DNA from: Xanthobacter dioxanivorans
GTDB taxonomy: Bacteria; Pseudomonadota; Alphaproteobacteria; Rhizobiales; Xanthobacteraceae
Length of the DNA: 51,160 nucleotides
Assembly: GCF_016807805.1 (NCBI RefSeq)
Contig: NZ_CP063365.1
Coordinates: 1-51,160 of the forward strand
Direction of reading: 5' to 3'
Below are positions 39,925 through 47,791 of this stretch, in pieces (the stretch's first letter is position 1; each line of letters begins with the position of its first letter). A model generated the notes under the pieces. The model had not been told where the DNA came from. It searched no databases and saw nothing but the letters and a program-made list of their open reading frames with translations. Position numbers and translations under genes: made by a program.

Positions 39925-41775
39925 ATGCGTTGGTCTGAGGAGCAGAGTGCCATCATCAACTCGCAGGACGAGCGCCTGGTGGTGGAAGCCAGGGCCGGCA
40001 CCGGAAAGACGACAACGATGGTCGGCTACACCAGGGCAAGGGAGCACATGACGTATGGCTACCTCGTCTTCAACAAGGCCAACCGAGAGGACGCCCTGGA
40101 GCGCTTTCCGGAGAACGTCACGCCCTTGACCGGCCATGGTCTCGCATACAGGGCTGTCGGGTACCGCTACCGAGGGAAAGTCGGCGATCCCAAGGCCGTC
40201 GATATATCCGAGGCCTTCGGCGTCAGCTTCCAGGAGGCAGGCAAAGCACTGGAACTGCTGAAGCGGTTCTTCAACTCGGACGAGGACAGCCTCGAGGCTG
40301 TCGCGGGCGCCTCCGAAGCGTTGCCGCTGGCGCAAGAGGTCTGGGCCGGGATGAGCAATCCCCGGAACAGAGACATTCTGATGCCCCATGACGGGTATCT
40401 GAAAATCTTCGCCCTGGAGCGGCGGCCGGTGCCGTTCGACGGGCTGATATTCGACGAGGCCCAGGACGTAAACCCGGTCACTCTCGGCATTCTCATGCGG
40501 CAGCAGAAGCCGCTGGTCGTTGTCGGAGATCCTTTTCAATCCATCTACAGCTTCCGGGGCGCGGTCAATGCCCTGGAGCAGTTCGATGGCGCGCGCCACT
40601 ATCTGACGAAGAGCTACCGCTTCGGTCCGGAGGTCGCTGCAGCGGCAAACGCCGTCCTGCGGCAGTTGGGCGAGCAAAAGCTCCTCGAGGGCTGTGGGGC
40701 GTCGTCTACCGTGCAGCACGGGGCATCGCCGGGCGGCGCCTATACGTTCCTCGCGCGCACCAACGCTGGCGTCATCCAGAAGGCGATCAACTCGCCGGGA
40801 AAGACGCTCCACTTTGTGGGCAAGGGCGGCCTCGAGAACTATCGGCTGGAACGCATCCTCGATGTCCATCGGCTCTATGCGCACACCGGTGGCGAAATCC
40901 GCGATTCCGAGATCCGGAAGCTCAAGAGCTTCGACCGGGTGGTGGCATATGCCGAGCAGATCAACGATCCGGAGCTCAAGGCGATCATCAAACTCGTTCA
41001 AAACGAGGATGTGGTCCTTCCCCAGCGGCTGGCGGAGCTGAAGCTGCGGTCGGGAACGGCCGAGGAGGCAGAGCTCGTCCTCACCACCTTGCATCGCTCG
41101 AAGGGGCTCGAGTGGGACACCGTCGAGCTCGGTGAGTGCTTCGATTGGGAGGAGTTCGCGAAAGCGCGCAGCGCCGGCAAGGTCGATGAGTACCGAGAGG
41201 AGCTGAATCTGCTGTATGTCGGCGCCACGCGGGCCCGAAAGGAGCTGAACATCAACAAGACCCTGCAGGCGGTGCTCAGGGAGGCGGCCGCGGCGCCATC
41301 GGTGGCCGCGGAGAAGGTCATTCGTGTGTCCACTGCCGCGCGCGTGGAGGTGAGACAGGAGGAGGACTGCCGCTTCCTCGGCGACATGCAAGGTGATTAC
41401 GACGATGACGGGCCGCAGCCGCCCGAAGCGGTGATGGAGCCGCTTCGGCAAGTGCTCTGCGATCGCTCGTGCTTCATCGTCGAGCAGGACGGCAAGTTTG
41501 GCGTGCTGGTCGAGGAGATTGTCGAGGATGTCCGGACCGGGGGCGCCCGGGGCCTTGCCGCGCCGGTCGGGAAATTGGCCGGCTCCCATCCCGCCGCACA
41601 GGTGTGGCTCACGTCCGGCCCGCACATCGAGGCGGGATGCACAGCGGTGCGCGCCTTTATCCCGGCCGAGGCCGTGAACGCAGGCCGCATCCAGGGGCTG
41701 GCGGTCGCGATGGCCGCACTCACCGGCCGCGATAGCCGTGCGAAGCTGGCGACCGCCGAGGCCATGTCGATGTGA
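39925..41775 (+). CDS. UvrD/Rep-type superfamily 1 helicase
   Basis: A 616-residue DNA helicase with SF1 motifs in order: Walker A ARAGTGKTTTMV (I), GLIFDEAQDVNPVT (II), VVVGDPFQSIYSFRGA (III), TLHRSKGLEWDTVEL (V) and LLYVGATRARKELN (VI). The 2B insert is short, and a ~140-residue C-terminal extension is not recognised. ATG 39925 (MRWSEEQSAII) follows CCGGAG and is preferred to TTG 39907. It probably serves replication, repair or transfer of the element. The gene has its own AT-rich promoter region at 39865-39900 and ends at a terminator. Confidence 0.9.
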   Translation: MRWSEEQSAIINSQDERLVVEARAGTGKTTTMVGYTRAREHMTYGYLVFNKANREDALERFPENVTPLTGHGLAYRAVGYRYRGKVGDPKAVDISEAFGVSFQEAGKALELLKRFFNSDEDSLEAVAGASEALPLAQEVWAGMSNPRNRDILMPHDGYLKIFALERRPVPFDGLIFDEAQDVNPVTLGILMRQQKPLVVVGDPFQSIYSFRGAVNALEQFDGARHYLTKSYRFGPEVAAAANAVLRQLGEQKLLEGCGASSTVQHGASPGGAYTFLARTNAGVIQKAINSPGKTLHFVGKGGLENYRLERILDVHRLYAHTGGEIRDSEIRKLKSFDRVVAYAEQINDPELKAIIKLVQNEDVVLPQRLAELKLRSGTAEEAELVLTTLHRSKGLEWDTVELGECFDWEEFAKARSAGKVDEYREELNLLYVGATRARKELNINKTLQAVLREAAAAPSVAAEKVIRVSTAARVEVRQEEDCRFLGDMQGDYDDDGPQPPEAVMEPLRQVLCDRSCFIVEQDGKFGVLVEEIVEDVRTGGARGLAAPVGKLAGSHPAAQVWLTSGPHIEAGCTAVRAFIPAEAVNAGRIQGLAVAMAALTGRDSRAKLATAEAMSM

Positions 41776-41848
41776 AGCTGAACGCCCTTGCGCGAGGCAC
41801 GGGCGGGCTTCGGCCGGTCAGGCCTCTTGCGGGGCCTCTGATATGAGA

Positions 41849-41871
41849 AAGGCCGCCAGGGGCGGCCTTTC
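41849..41871. terminator. Intrinsic terminator between helicase and leftward small-gene arm
   Basis: AAAGGCCGCC-AGG-GGCGGCCTTT lies 73 bp past the helicase stop and 47 bp past the last gene of the leftward arm. Symmetry suggests it serves both. Confidence 0.75.
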
Positions 41872-41917
41872 GCGCTTCTGGGGGCGGCCTGAAGGTGCAG
41901 GCTATCCTTCTCGTCCG

Positions 41918-42232
41918 TCAGTTGGAGGCGGCGATCTTGTCGCCAGGTTTGCAGATGGGGGCGGTCGCCATGAAATGTACTGCCTCCTTCCAGCCGCAGG
42001 CTGCGAGATAGGCCATGCCATGCGCTTCAAGATATTGGCGCTCGGTGTAGCCCCCAAAGCTCGCACGATCCGCGCATGCCTCGTGGAGGCAAGTGGTCTT
42101 GCTGCTCACAATCCGGGCCATGAGGATGGGTTCGCCATCCTGAATAATGCGGTTGCAGCCGCGACAGCGGTGATGGTGCGCCCGCCGGGATGCCGAGTAG
42201 GTCATGGTCCAGTAGGGAGCAGGCATCTTCAT
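41918..42232 (-). CDS. Hypothetical Cys-rich small protein
   Basis: A 104-residue protein with a possible zinc-binding pattern: HHHRCRGCNRIIQDGEPILM followed by CLHEAC (C-x2-C ... C-x3-C). It ends AASN at a copy of the junction motif. Last gene of the leftward arm. No family recognised. Confidence 0.65.
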   Translation of the reverse strand: MKMPAPYWTMTYSASRRAHHHRCRGCNRIIQDGEPILMARIVSSKTTCLHEACADRASFGGYTERQYLEAHGMAYLAACGWKEAVHFMATAPICKPGDKIAASN

Positions 42233-42255
42233 GGTTGGTCCTTCCCTTGGCGCGC

Positions 42256-42528
42256 TCAGGCCGCGGCCTGTTCAAGATGGCCATCTGCCTCGCCGACCTG
42301 GCTTTCGATCTCGTCCAGGGCGGACATGGCCTCGTCGAAGGAGGAAACTGCGGCCTCAGCCGCTTGCCCTTTCTCTCCATCCTGGAAGCTCTGAGGCATG
42401 TTGTCGTAGTATTCCTGCTCCTCGTCGCGCAGCGCTTCGATGTCGCTGCGCAATTCCTCGGCTGCCAGCTTGAGCTCATCCAACCGCTTGCGAAAGTGTT
42501 CGATAGCTTTTCGGCGCTGCTTGTTCAT
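42256..42528 (-). CDS. Hypothetical coiled-coil protein
   Basis: A 90-residue, almost entirely helical, highly charged protein (AIEHFRKRLDELKLAAEELR; FDEAMSALDEIESQVGEADG) with heptad-like spacing suggestive of a coiled coil. ATG 42528. It lies between motif-flanked neighbours but its own downstream junction lacks the motif. Confidence 0.65.
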   Translation of the reverse strand: MNKQRRKAIEHFRKRLDELKLAAEELRSDIEALRDEEQEYYDNMPQSFQDGEKGQAAEAAVSSFDEAMSALDEIESQVGEADGHLEQAAA

Positions 42529-42545
42529 GGTTGAGGTCTCTCGCC

Positions 42546-42788
42546 TCAGTTGGGCATGAGCGACGCGACTTCCCGCCCCTCGATGGTGATGGTGAACCCG
42601 GCTTCCTCACAGAGGGTGTGCGCAAGGTCCATGGCGTACCGTGGCTCGACCAGGTAGTTGCCGAATTGATCGAGGCTGGCCTCCTCATTGAAGTGCTCGG
42701 CGGCCCAATCGGCAGCTTCATCGGTACGGGGCTCGAACAACCAGAAAGAGCCGGCGTTGGTCAGATTCCAGTCGATCATCTCGGGCAT
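42546..42788 (-). CDS. Hypothetical small protein
   Basis: An 80-residue acidic protein (MPEMIDWNLTNAGSFWLFEP; AMDLAHTLCEEAGFTITIEG). ATG 42788 follows GCTGAGGGGTCGATC, a degenerate copy of the junction motif. It ends Pro-Asn at another copy. No family recognised. Confidence 0.65.
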   Translation of the reverse strand: MPEMIDWNLTNAGSFWLFEPRTDEAADWAAEHFNEEASLDQFGNYLVEPRYAMDLAHTLCEEAGFTITIEGREVASLMPN

Positions 42789-42798
42789 GATCGACCCC

Positions 42799-43053
42799 TC
42801 AGCAGGACGCGCCGGCCAGCGGCACATAGGCTCGCTGGCTGCGATCCCAGATCATGCCGGCAGGCGAACCAATCTTCGCGATCAGATCTCGGGACAGGGC
42901 GAAGGTCTGGCCGCAGGCGTTTCGGATCGTGACGCACCCGGTGGTGGCGCTGTCATCCGCCACCACGTGGTGGATGTTGAAGGCAGGGTCGCTGGGAGCA
43001 AACGGCTTGTCGGGGCCTGTCGCGTACCACCAGCCGAGATAGTTCGGGTCCAT
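42799..43053 (-). CDS. Hypothetical small protein
   Basis: An 84-residue protein (MDPNYLGWWYATGPDKPFAP; GCVTIRNACGQTFALSRDLI). ATG 43053 is preceded by an exact motif copy, TTCCAACTGAGGACCAACACG. No family recognised. Confidence 0.65.
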   Translation of the reverse strand: MDPNYLGWWYATGPDKPFAPSDPAFNIHHVVADDSATTGCVTIRNACGQTFALSRDLIAKIGSPAGMIWDRSQRAYVPLAGASC

Positions 43054-43064
43054 CGTGTTGGTCC

Positions 43065-43277
43065 TCAGTTGGAAACGCGGCGCGGATTTCGCACGGCGGT
43101 GAGAAAGTCGGCGCCCATGCCGCCGAGTGCTTCTTCGTCAAACTCGCCGTTCGACCAGGTGTCGAGATCGTGCCCGTTGCAGGCGCGGAGCACAGCGGCG
43201 GCGGCTTCCGCCTCTTCGCGGGTGATGTAGCGGGGCTCTTTCAGGAGTGCCGCGGCGGCCGCGGTGAAGTCGGACAT
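43065..43277 (-). CDS. Hypothetical small protein
   Basis: A 70-residue acidic helical protein (ALLKEPRYITREEAEAAAAV) ending RVSN, with the stop inside an exact motif copy. ATG 43277 follows a two-mismatch motif copy. No family recognised. Confidence 0.65.
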   Translation of the reverse strand: MSDFTAAAAALLKEPRYITREEAEAAAAVLRACNGHDLDTWSNGEFDEEALGGMGADFLTAVRNPRRVSN

Positions 43278-43286
43278 GGGCGTCCC

Positions 43287-43532
43287 TCAGCTGGATTTGT
43301 GCAATAGGGCAGCGAGACGTGCCGCGCCCTGGTCGGTCAGGATGCACAGGAGCTTCCCGCTGTTCGGACTCAGCCGGACCATCTCCTTGCCTGCCAGTGC
43401 CTTGGCGCTGCGGCCGTCAATTCCTCCGCCCGCCGCGCCCGTGACAACAGGAAGGGTGCCTCCAGCGGCACGGATCGCGGAGAGGTGGCGCAGCTCCCGT
43501 TGTTCTGTGACGTTCAGACGAGGGTTCGCCAT
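43287..43532 (-). CDS. Hypothetical small protein, winged-helix-like
   Basis: An 81-residue basic protein (MANPRLNVTEQRELRHLSAI; MVRLSPNSGKLLCILTDQGA). The LTDQGAARLAAL end resembles the wing and last helix of small winged-helix proteins, and the neighbour at 43544 ends similarly. ATG 43532 follows TTCCAACTGAGGAACGATCAA. Confidence 0.6.
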   Translation of the reverse strand: MANPRLNVTEQRELRHLSAIRAAGGTLPVVTGAAGGGIDGRSAKALAGKEMVRLSPNSGKLLCILTDQGAARLAALLHKSS

Positions 43533-43543
43533 TTGATCGTTCC

Positions 43544-43771
43544 TCAGTTGGAAATGGCCTTGAGGGCAGAGAGGCCGCTGGCCGTCAGGTCGATTGACCC
43601 TCCCCATTCGCCCTCGATCCAGCCCCTGCGGTGGATAGCGTCGAACACACGGTCAAGCGCAGCCCCCTGGCAGCCCACGTCACTCTCTGCGTCCATACCG
43701 ATGCAGCCATTGCGCCGGATGTGCCGCAGAAGGTCGCCCTGCGCCCGCGTTGGCGCCGTGATCCTGCTCAT
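43544..43771 (-). CDS. Hypothetical small protein, winged-helix-like
   Basis: A 75-residue protein (MSRITAPTRAQGDLLRHIRR; GGSIDLTASGLSALKAISN). Ser-Ile-Asp-Leu-Thr-x-x-Gly near the end matches the wing-like end of the 43287 product, suggesting distant paralogy. ATG 43771 follows TTCCAACTGAGAGACGAGACC. Confidence 0.6.
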   Translation of the reverse strand: MSRITAPTRAQGDLLRHIRRNGCIGMDAESDVGCQGAALDRVFDAIHRRGWIEGEWGGSIDLTASGLSALKAISN

Positions 43772-43782
43772 GGTCTCGTCTC

Positions 43783-44037
43783 TCAGTTGGAAATGGCGCC
43801 GGCGCGCCGGCCACCCCAGGCGAAGCCGGGGCGGAGGAAGTGCCAGAGCTCCTGGCCGGCGTGATCGCGGCTGCTCACCCCGTCGATCCTGATAGCGTCT
43901 ACGCGATCCTCGCCATAGGCACGCCTGGCGAGGTCGGAGGCCTCCACGTGGTTGCTGGCATCGAAGGTGCGAATGCGCGGGCCGCATGGGTGGCAATCGA
44001 CCGAGCGAAGCACCTCGTAGTGGACCTGGAAAATCAT
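43783..44037 (-). CDS. Hypothetical small protein
   Basis: An 84-residue protein (MIFQVHYEVLRSVDCHPCGP; ASDLARRAYGEDRVDAIRID) ending GAISN at a motif copy. ATG 44037 follows TTCCCACTGAGGGACCAGCCG. No family recognised. Confidence 0.65.
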   Translation of the reverse strand: MIFQVHYEVLRSVDCHPCGPRIRTFDASNHVEASDLARRAYGEDRVDAIRIDGVSSRDHAGQELWHFLRPGFAWGGRRAGAISN

Positions 44038-44048
44038 CGGCTGGTCCC

Positions 44049-44345
44049 TCAGTGGGAAGGAGCGGTGTAGGGCTTCGCGTTAATGTGCTTGGCCGGGTCG
44101 GCGATGGGCAGGTGCCAACCGAACATCGAGCCTGAGACCATCGCCTCGCGCTGGGCGGGCGTAACGCCCATGCTGTTGTTCCGGTTGTCGATCCACGACC
44201 GCGCCGCGAGCTCATTCCCGGCCACGTGCGGAGGGACATTGCTGGCCACGCGATAGCCCGTTTCGCCGCGAAGAATGCCGATCACCTGCTGCGTGCTTTC
44301 CTCGAATGCGTAGCAGGCCTCGGGAAGATCGTTGTTGATGGTCAT
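44049..44345 (-). CDS. Hypothetical small protein
   Basis: A 98-residue protein (MTINNDLPEACYAFEESTQQ; NVPPHVAGNELAARSWIDNR). ATG 44345 follows an exact motif copy, TTCCAACTGAGGGACGAAAGC. No family recognised. Confidence 0.65.
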   Translation of the reverse strand: MTINNDLPEACYAFEESTQQVIGILRGETGYRVASNVPPHVAGNELAARSWIDNRNNSMGVTPAQREAMVSGSMFGWHLPIADPAKHINAKPYTAPSH

Positions 44346-44357
44346 GGCTTTCGTCCC

Positions 44358-44663
44358 TCAGTTGGAATTGGCGCAGCCGGGGGCATCGCCCATGACGGCC
44401 ATGAACGCTTCCCCATGCCCGGCGCGTGCCAGGGCGACCATCGCGTCAGGCAGGCCTCTAATGACGCGCAGCAGCTCCAGCATTTTCGGCGCGTTGGCCA
44501 GAGCTCGGCGCACCTCCTCAGCCAAAGCGCGGTCCACTTCAGTTGCCTTTTCGGCCGGCTGACCCTCGCCGACAACGGCAAGTATCGGCCTGCCATCGCG
44601 GTAGATCGTGATGGGGCAGCACTCGGCGAAGTGCATGTCTTCTTTGCTGGTGTAGATGGCCAT
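44358..44663 (-). CDS. Hypothetical small protein
   Basis: A 101-residue protein (CCPITIYRDGRPILAVVGEG; DRALAEEVRRALANAPKMLE) ending ANSN at an exact motif copy. ATG 44663 follows TTCCAACTGAAAGACGCAG. No family recognised. Confidence 0.65.
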   Translation of the reverse strand: MAIYTSKEDMHFAECCPITIYRDGRPILAVVGEGQPAEKATEVDRALAEEVRRALANAPKMLELLRVIRGLPDAMVALARAGHGEAFMAVMGDAPGCANSN

Positions 44664-44740
44664 GGTCTGCGTCTTTCAGTTGGAAGTGGCTATCTGCGGC
44701 CAAGGCGGTGCGCGTCGAACGGCCGCCCGGTGTTCGATTT

Positions 44741-44941
44741 TCAGGGACGGCCTTTCTCAGTCGGCAGAACCGCCGAGATTTCATTCCAGCGCACGACAAA
44801 ATCAGACCAGCCGTGGGCGCGTACAGTGGGGCAGCCATTGGACCAAAACCCGGTGACGACGCGGGTGATCTTCTTGTAGCTGTCGCGTGTCGCAGCCTTG
44901 AATGTGATGCGGTCGCCAATGTTGAGATTTACACGTCGCAT
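44741..44941 (-). CDS. Hypothetical small basic protein
   Basis: A 66-residue basic protein (MRRVNLNIGDRITFKAATRD; VRAHGWSDFVVRWNEISAVL), beta-rich and SH3-like in appearance. ATG 44941 overlaps the end of the preceding gene by 13 bp. No junction motif at its start. A 77-bp gap follows before the next gene and contains a motif copy. Confidence 0.6.
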   Translation of the reverse strand: MRRVNLNIGDRITFKAATRDSYKKITRVVTGFWSNGCPTVRAHGWSDFVVRWNEISAVLPTEKGRP

Positions 44942-45171
44942 ACTCTGACTCCAATCACGAAAGCTTCTGCCGCTCGCTCGCGCGTGGGAAATCCTTCCAG
45001 CGCCTTGAGCGACGGAGCGTTGAAGATGACGAACCACTCGGCGGTCGCAATTGCACTATCGACAATTCCGCCGAACACCGGATCAGGGTTGCTTATCATC
45101 CCCCCGGAATAACTTTCCGTCCACGTCCCGTGACCAAGGGCATTGAGGATCGAAACTGCGTTATCAGTCAC
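44929..45171 (-). CDS. Hypothetical small protein, first gene of leftward arm
   Basis: An 80-residue protein (MTDNAVSILNALGHGTWTES; SAIATAEWFVIFNAPSLKAL). It starts at 45171, about 30 bp downstream of the TTGACG/AATGAT promoter candidate in the divergent region. No junction motif precedes it, as expected for the first gene. No family recognised. Confidence 0.65.
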   Translation of the reverse strand: MTDNAVSILNALGHGTWTESYSGGMISNPDPVFGGIVDSAIATAEWFVIFNAPSLKALEGFPTRERAAEAFVIGVRVCDV

Positions 45172-45293
45172 CGGTCACGTCCTTGTGTTGTCCAACAAAT
45201 CATTCCAAAAAACAATCTAGCCGTCAATCGGCGTTCCAAAAAATAATTCCATAAAATGTTTCGGGCCCCATTTTCTCGTGTTAAGTTGGAGAT
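45172..45293. promoter_or_regulatory. AT-rich divergent promoter/recombination region
   Basis: This 122-bp spacer separates the two arms. For the leftward arm, TTGACG, 17 bp, AATGAT is a good promoter (minus strand, about 45202-45230). Direct repeats TTCCAAAAAACAAT (about 45205) and TTCCAAAAAATAAT (about 45234) could be operators or resolvase-binding sites, since serine resolvases usually act on sequences next to their own gene. Confidence 0.5.
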
Positions 45294-45917
45294 ATGAGAC
45301 AGCAAAAGCCCGCCATGTATGGCTATGCCAGGGTGTCCACGGACGATCAGCGTCTAGATCTGCAAATTGACGCGTTGACGAGGTTCGGCGTTGAAAGGGA
45401 CCGAATTTTTACCGATGAAGCTTTGAGCGGCGCAACCATGAAGCGCCGCCCTGGCCTCACGGCGGCATTCAAGGCACTAAGGCCCGGCGCAAAGCTGGTC
45501 GTTTGGAAAATCGACCGTCTTGGCCGGAACTTGTCCGAACTGATCCAGACCGCAGACTTGGTACGAACGAAGGGTGCGGAGCTGATTTCACTGACCGAGC
45601 AGATCGATACGTCCAACGCCATCGGTAAGGCGATGTATCATCTGATCGGAGTATTCGCCCAACTCGAGCGCGAAATGATTGCCGAACGCACCAAGGCTGG
45701 CATTGCAGCGGCAAAGGAGAGAGGCAGAATGCCGGGCCGCCGCTCGACGCTACCGCCGGAGAAACGAGCGCTGGTGGTCGATCACATGCGCAAGGGTTTG
45801 ACCTTTACCAAGATTGCGCCGCTGGTGGGCGTCAGTAAGTCCACTCTTTACAATAACGGGGATGATCTCCGAGCTGAATTGGCTGCACTACAGGCCAAAG
45901 AGATCAGCGATAGCTAA
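45294..45917 (+). CDS. Serine recombinase (resolvase/invertase family)
   Basis: A 207-residue small serine recombinase. The catalytic domain shows YGYARVSTDDQRLDLQIDAL (nucleophile Ser), KLVVWKIDRLGRN and LEREMIAERTKAGIAAAKER. The C-terminal helix-turn-helix reads FTKIAPLVGVSKSTLYN. Length is typical of Tn3-type resolvases and DNA invertases. ATG 45294 follows TTGGAGAT; ATG 45315 is an alternative. It heads the rightward arm. It could resolve dimers, invert a segment or reshuffle the arms (inferred). Confidence 0.9.
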   Translation: MRQQKPAMYGYARVSTDDQRLDLQIDALTRFGVERDRIFTDEALSGATMKRRPGLTAAFKALRPGAKLVVWKIDRLGRNLSELIQTADLVRTKGAELISLTEQIDTSNAIGKAMYHLIGVFAQLEREMIAERTKAGIAAAKERGRMPGRRSTLPPEKRALVVDHMRKGLTFTKIAPLVGVSKSTLYNNGDDLRAELAALQAKEISDS

Positions 45918-45931
45918 ATGAGGAGTGCATA

Positions 45932-46180
45932 ATGTCGGAGGTCGTCGCAAAGACCGCCGTGCAGGCGTTGCGCTGGATTGTAGAGAACGAGCATCATGAA
46001 GGCTTCGTCCGTGGACCGCATGATGCTGCCACGGCACTTGTCCTAGTGGGCGCTGCGCACCGCCTGGTCATCCCCTCTGGCATGACCCAGGGCTTGATGC
46101 AGCCGGCGGACTTCGACGCCACCCGCCGGATGTTCGAGCCGACCCTAGCCGGCAGAGAGCTGCTGGCTGCTTCCAATTGA
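45932..46180 (+). CDS. Hypothetical small protein
   Basis: An 82-residue protein (MSEVVAKTAVQALRWIVENE; FVRGPHDAATALVLVGAAHR) ending AASN at a one-mismatch motif copy. It starts 14 bp after the recombinase, behind TGAGGAGTGCATA. No family recognised. Confidence 0.65.
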   Translation: MSEVVAKTAVQALRWIVENEHHEGFVRGPHDAATALVLVGAAHRLVIPSGMTQGLMQPADFDATRRMFEPTLAGRELLAASN

Positions 46181-46192
46181 GGAGGGGAAGAG

Positions 46193-46621
46193 GTGCCTTC
46201 AAACAACAAGGAAAGCGCTCCCCGGCGTGAGGAAGGTGATGGCGCCAAACCACGGCGAAATCGAACAAAAACAATGGAAGAACTCATGGCGCTCCCGCAC
46301 CCATTCACGCGGGGTGGAAAATCGATTGAAGTGGAATACAGAGATATTGTCGTATTATACGCTATCATTAGTATGATATTTGAATGTGCCGGTGAGATAA
46401 GGGCCACGTGTCCGGAATTACAGAATGGTAAAGTGTCGGATGCCCAATCGGGCCGGTTGGCTGCATACATCTTAAGAGAGTTGGTTCCTCTGTCCGACAG
46501 TTCGCATGAACGCATGGCGCTCCTCAAAACGTTTCAATCATCTATCAAGTCCCAAGTGGAAACGCTTATGAAAATTGGGGCGTGGGCAGTGAAGGAGGGT
46601 AGAGATGCTGGCTTCGATTGA
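46193..46621 (+). CDS. Hypothetical protein of AT-rich composition
   Basis: A 142-residue protein with a basic N-terminus (ESAPRREEGDGAKPRRNRTK) and a helical body with one hydrophobic stretch (IVVLYAIISMIFECAGEI). GTG 46193 follows GAGGAGGGGAAGAG. The middle of the gene (about 46310-46480) is clearly AT-richer than its neighbours, suggesting separate origin. It overlaps nothing functional and ends just before an exact motif copy. No family recognised. Confidence 0.65.
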   Translation: MPSNNKESAPRREEGDGAKPRRNRTKTMEELMALPHPFTRGGKSIEVEYRDIVVLYAIISMIFECAGEIRATCPELQNGKVSDAQSGRLAAYILRELVPLSDSSHERMALLKTFQSSIKSQVETLMKIGAWAVKEGRDAGFD

Positions 46622-46647
46622 TGCGGCTTCCAACTGAGGAGTGGAAT

Positions 46648-47178
46648 TTGACGATCCCCAACATGCCATCAGCGGAAGAGACGGTTGGCTGGTCCGAGGA
46701 CGCTGGGAGCGATGATCGCCATGCAGCGTGGCGGAAGGGCGACGTGAGCGTCATCTACTCTGCTACTGGCTGGTCGGCCGACGGTTACAAGCATGCGCCC
46801 ACCACCCGGCCGTTTGCGGCTCGTACCGAGGAGCATGGTATCGTTCGCTCGCCAGGAGGACGCGTGCGCGTCTTCAGCAGCTTCACCGGCGCCGCTAAGG
46901 CGGCTGAGGCCGCAGCGCGAGGCGAGATCCCTGATGAGCCGGTGGTGGATTCAAAGGCCTTGCTGTCATTGGCGCGGGTCGTGAGCAAGTGCGACCCACG
47001 TTATGTCACCCTCGCCGCGGTTCGTCGCCAAGGGCTTGACGCGGACTTCGCCCGCGCTCGACGGGCCGGTCTGCTCGTGAGCGCCGGCTTTGAAACGTCG
47101 GGGGCTGCCGACGATTGGCTTAACACCGACGAGGGCCGGCGCGCGGTGTCTGCTGCGCAGGCCGGCGCTTCCAACTGA
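46648..47178 (+). CDS. Hypothetical protein
   Basis: A 176-residue protein (DDRHAAWRKGDVSVIYSATG; RVRVFSSFTGAAKAAEAAAR; WLNTDEGRRAVSAAQAGASN). TTG 46648 was chosen because the exact motif copy and GAGGAG lie just upstream; an upstream ATG would translate through the motif. It ends ASN with its stop in the next motif copy. No family recognised. Confidence 0.65.
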   Translation: MTIPNMPSAEETVGWSEDAGSDDRHAAWRKGDVSVIYSATGWSADGYKHAPTTRPFAARTEEHGIVRSPGGRVRVFSSFTGAAKAAEAAARGEIPDEPVVDSKALLSLARVVSKCDPRYVTLAAVRRQGLDADFARARRAGLLVSAGFETSGAADDWLNTDEGRRAVSAAQAGASN

Positions 47179-47191
47179 GGAGGGAAAGGCG

Positions 47192-47515
47192 GTGATTACG
47201 CAGGACATGCTGGAAGCGTTCGAGCGGCTGGTGCCCCGGAACGAGGACGGCTTATTCTTCATGCCGATGGCGCCAGACGAGCCCTGCTTTGTCGCGCCGA
47301 GCGACGACGAGGACCGGCCTCCGCTCGGGCATGTTTTGTCTATGGAGATCGTAGAAGGGAAGCCGACAGGCCGCTCGGCGATCGTCACCTTGCGAGCCTT
47401 CTACGACGGCATCGCGGTCGCGAAGGGGGGCTGTGGCCTAATGCACATGGCTGACTTCGAGAGCCTCGTCCGAGCTGTCGTGAACGGCGACCTCCAGCCT
47501 ACGTACCCCAACTGA
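47192..47515 (+). CDS. Hypothetical small protein
   Basis: A 107-residue acidic protein (MITQDMLEAFERLVPRNEDG; AFYDGIAVAKGGCGLMHMAD) ending YPN at a two-mismatch motif copy. GTG 47192 follows GAGGAGGGAAAGGCG. No family recognised. Confidence 0.65.
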   Translation: MITQDMLEAFERLVPRNEDGLFFMPMAPDEPCFVAPSDDEDRPPLGHVLSMEIVEGKPTGRSAIVTLRAFYDGIAVAKGGCGLMHMADFESLVRAVVNGDLQPTYPN

Positions 47516-47525
47516 GGAGGCGAGC

Positions 47526-47744
47526 ATGTGGCCGGCGGAGATGAAGGATGCCGCGCAGGAGTTTGAGGGGACCTGCGCCGGCATCGGCGAGATCGCCGAG
47601 CGCCTCGCTGTGGATGAGGACCAGGTGGAAGACCTCATGCTTGATGCGGGCCTGGAGCGCTGCTCGGACTGCGAATGGTGGTGGTGGGTAGGCGAGCTGA
47701 TCGGGGACGACGGCCGGCCGGCGACCTGCGAGAGCTGTCGTTGA
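47526..47744 (+). CDS. Hypothetical small zinc-ribbon-like protein
   Basis: A 72-residue acidic protein. CSDC near residue 46 and CESC near the end form two C-x2-C knuckles around EWWWWVGELIGDDGRPA, typical of small zinc ribbons. ATG 47526 follows GAGGAGGCGAGC. Its stop lies 25 bp before the next motif copy, so that copy is non-coding. Confidence 0.65.
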   Translation: MWPAEMKDAAQEFEGTCAGIGEIAERLAVDEDQVEDLMLDAGLERCSDCEWWWWVGELIGDDGRPATCESCR

Positions 47745-47791
47745 ATGTCTGGGGCCCGCCGGCGCGGGTTCCAATTGAGGTGCGGGACCAC

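Larger units (their letters stand above)
41916..44685 (-). repeat. Start-associated 12-bp motif TTCCAACTGAGG, leftward arm (10 sites)
   Basis: Read on the minus strand, exact copies are at 43063-43074, 43542-43553 and 44356-44367. One-mismatch copies are at 43781-43792 and 44047-44058. Looser copies are at 44674-44685, 43285-43296, 42544-42555, 42797-42808 and 41916-41927. All but the last lie about 8-20 bp before a small-gene start and supply its Shine-Dalgarno. Most also contain the TGA stop of the gene before. The 44674 copy lies in non-coding DNA. Confidence 0.85.
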
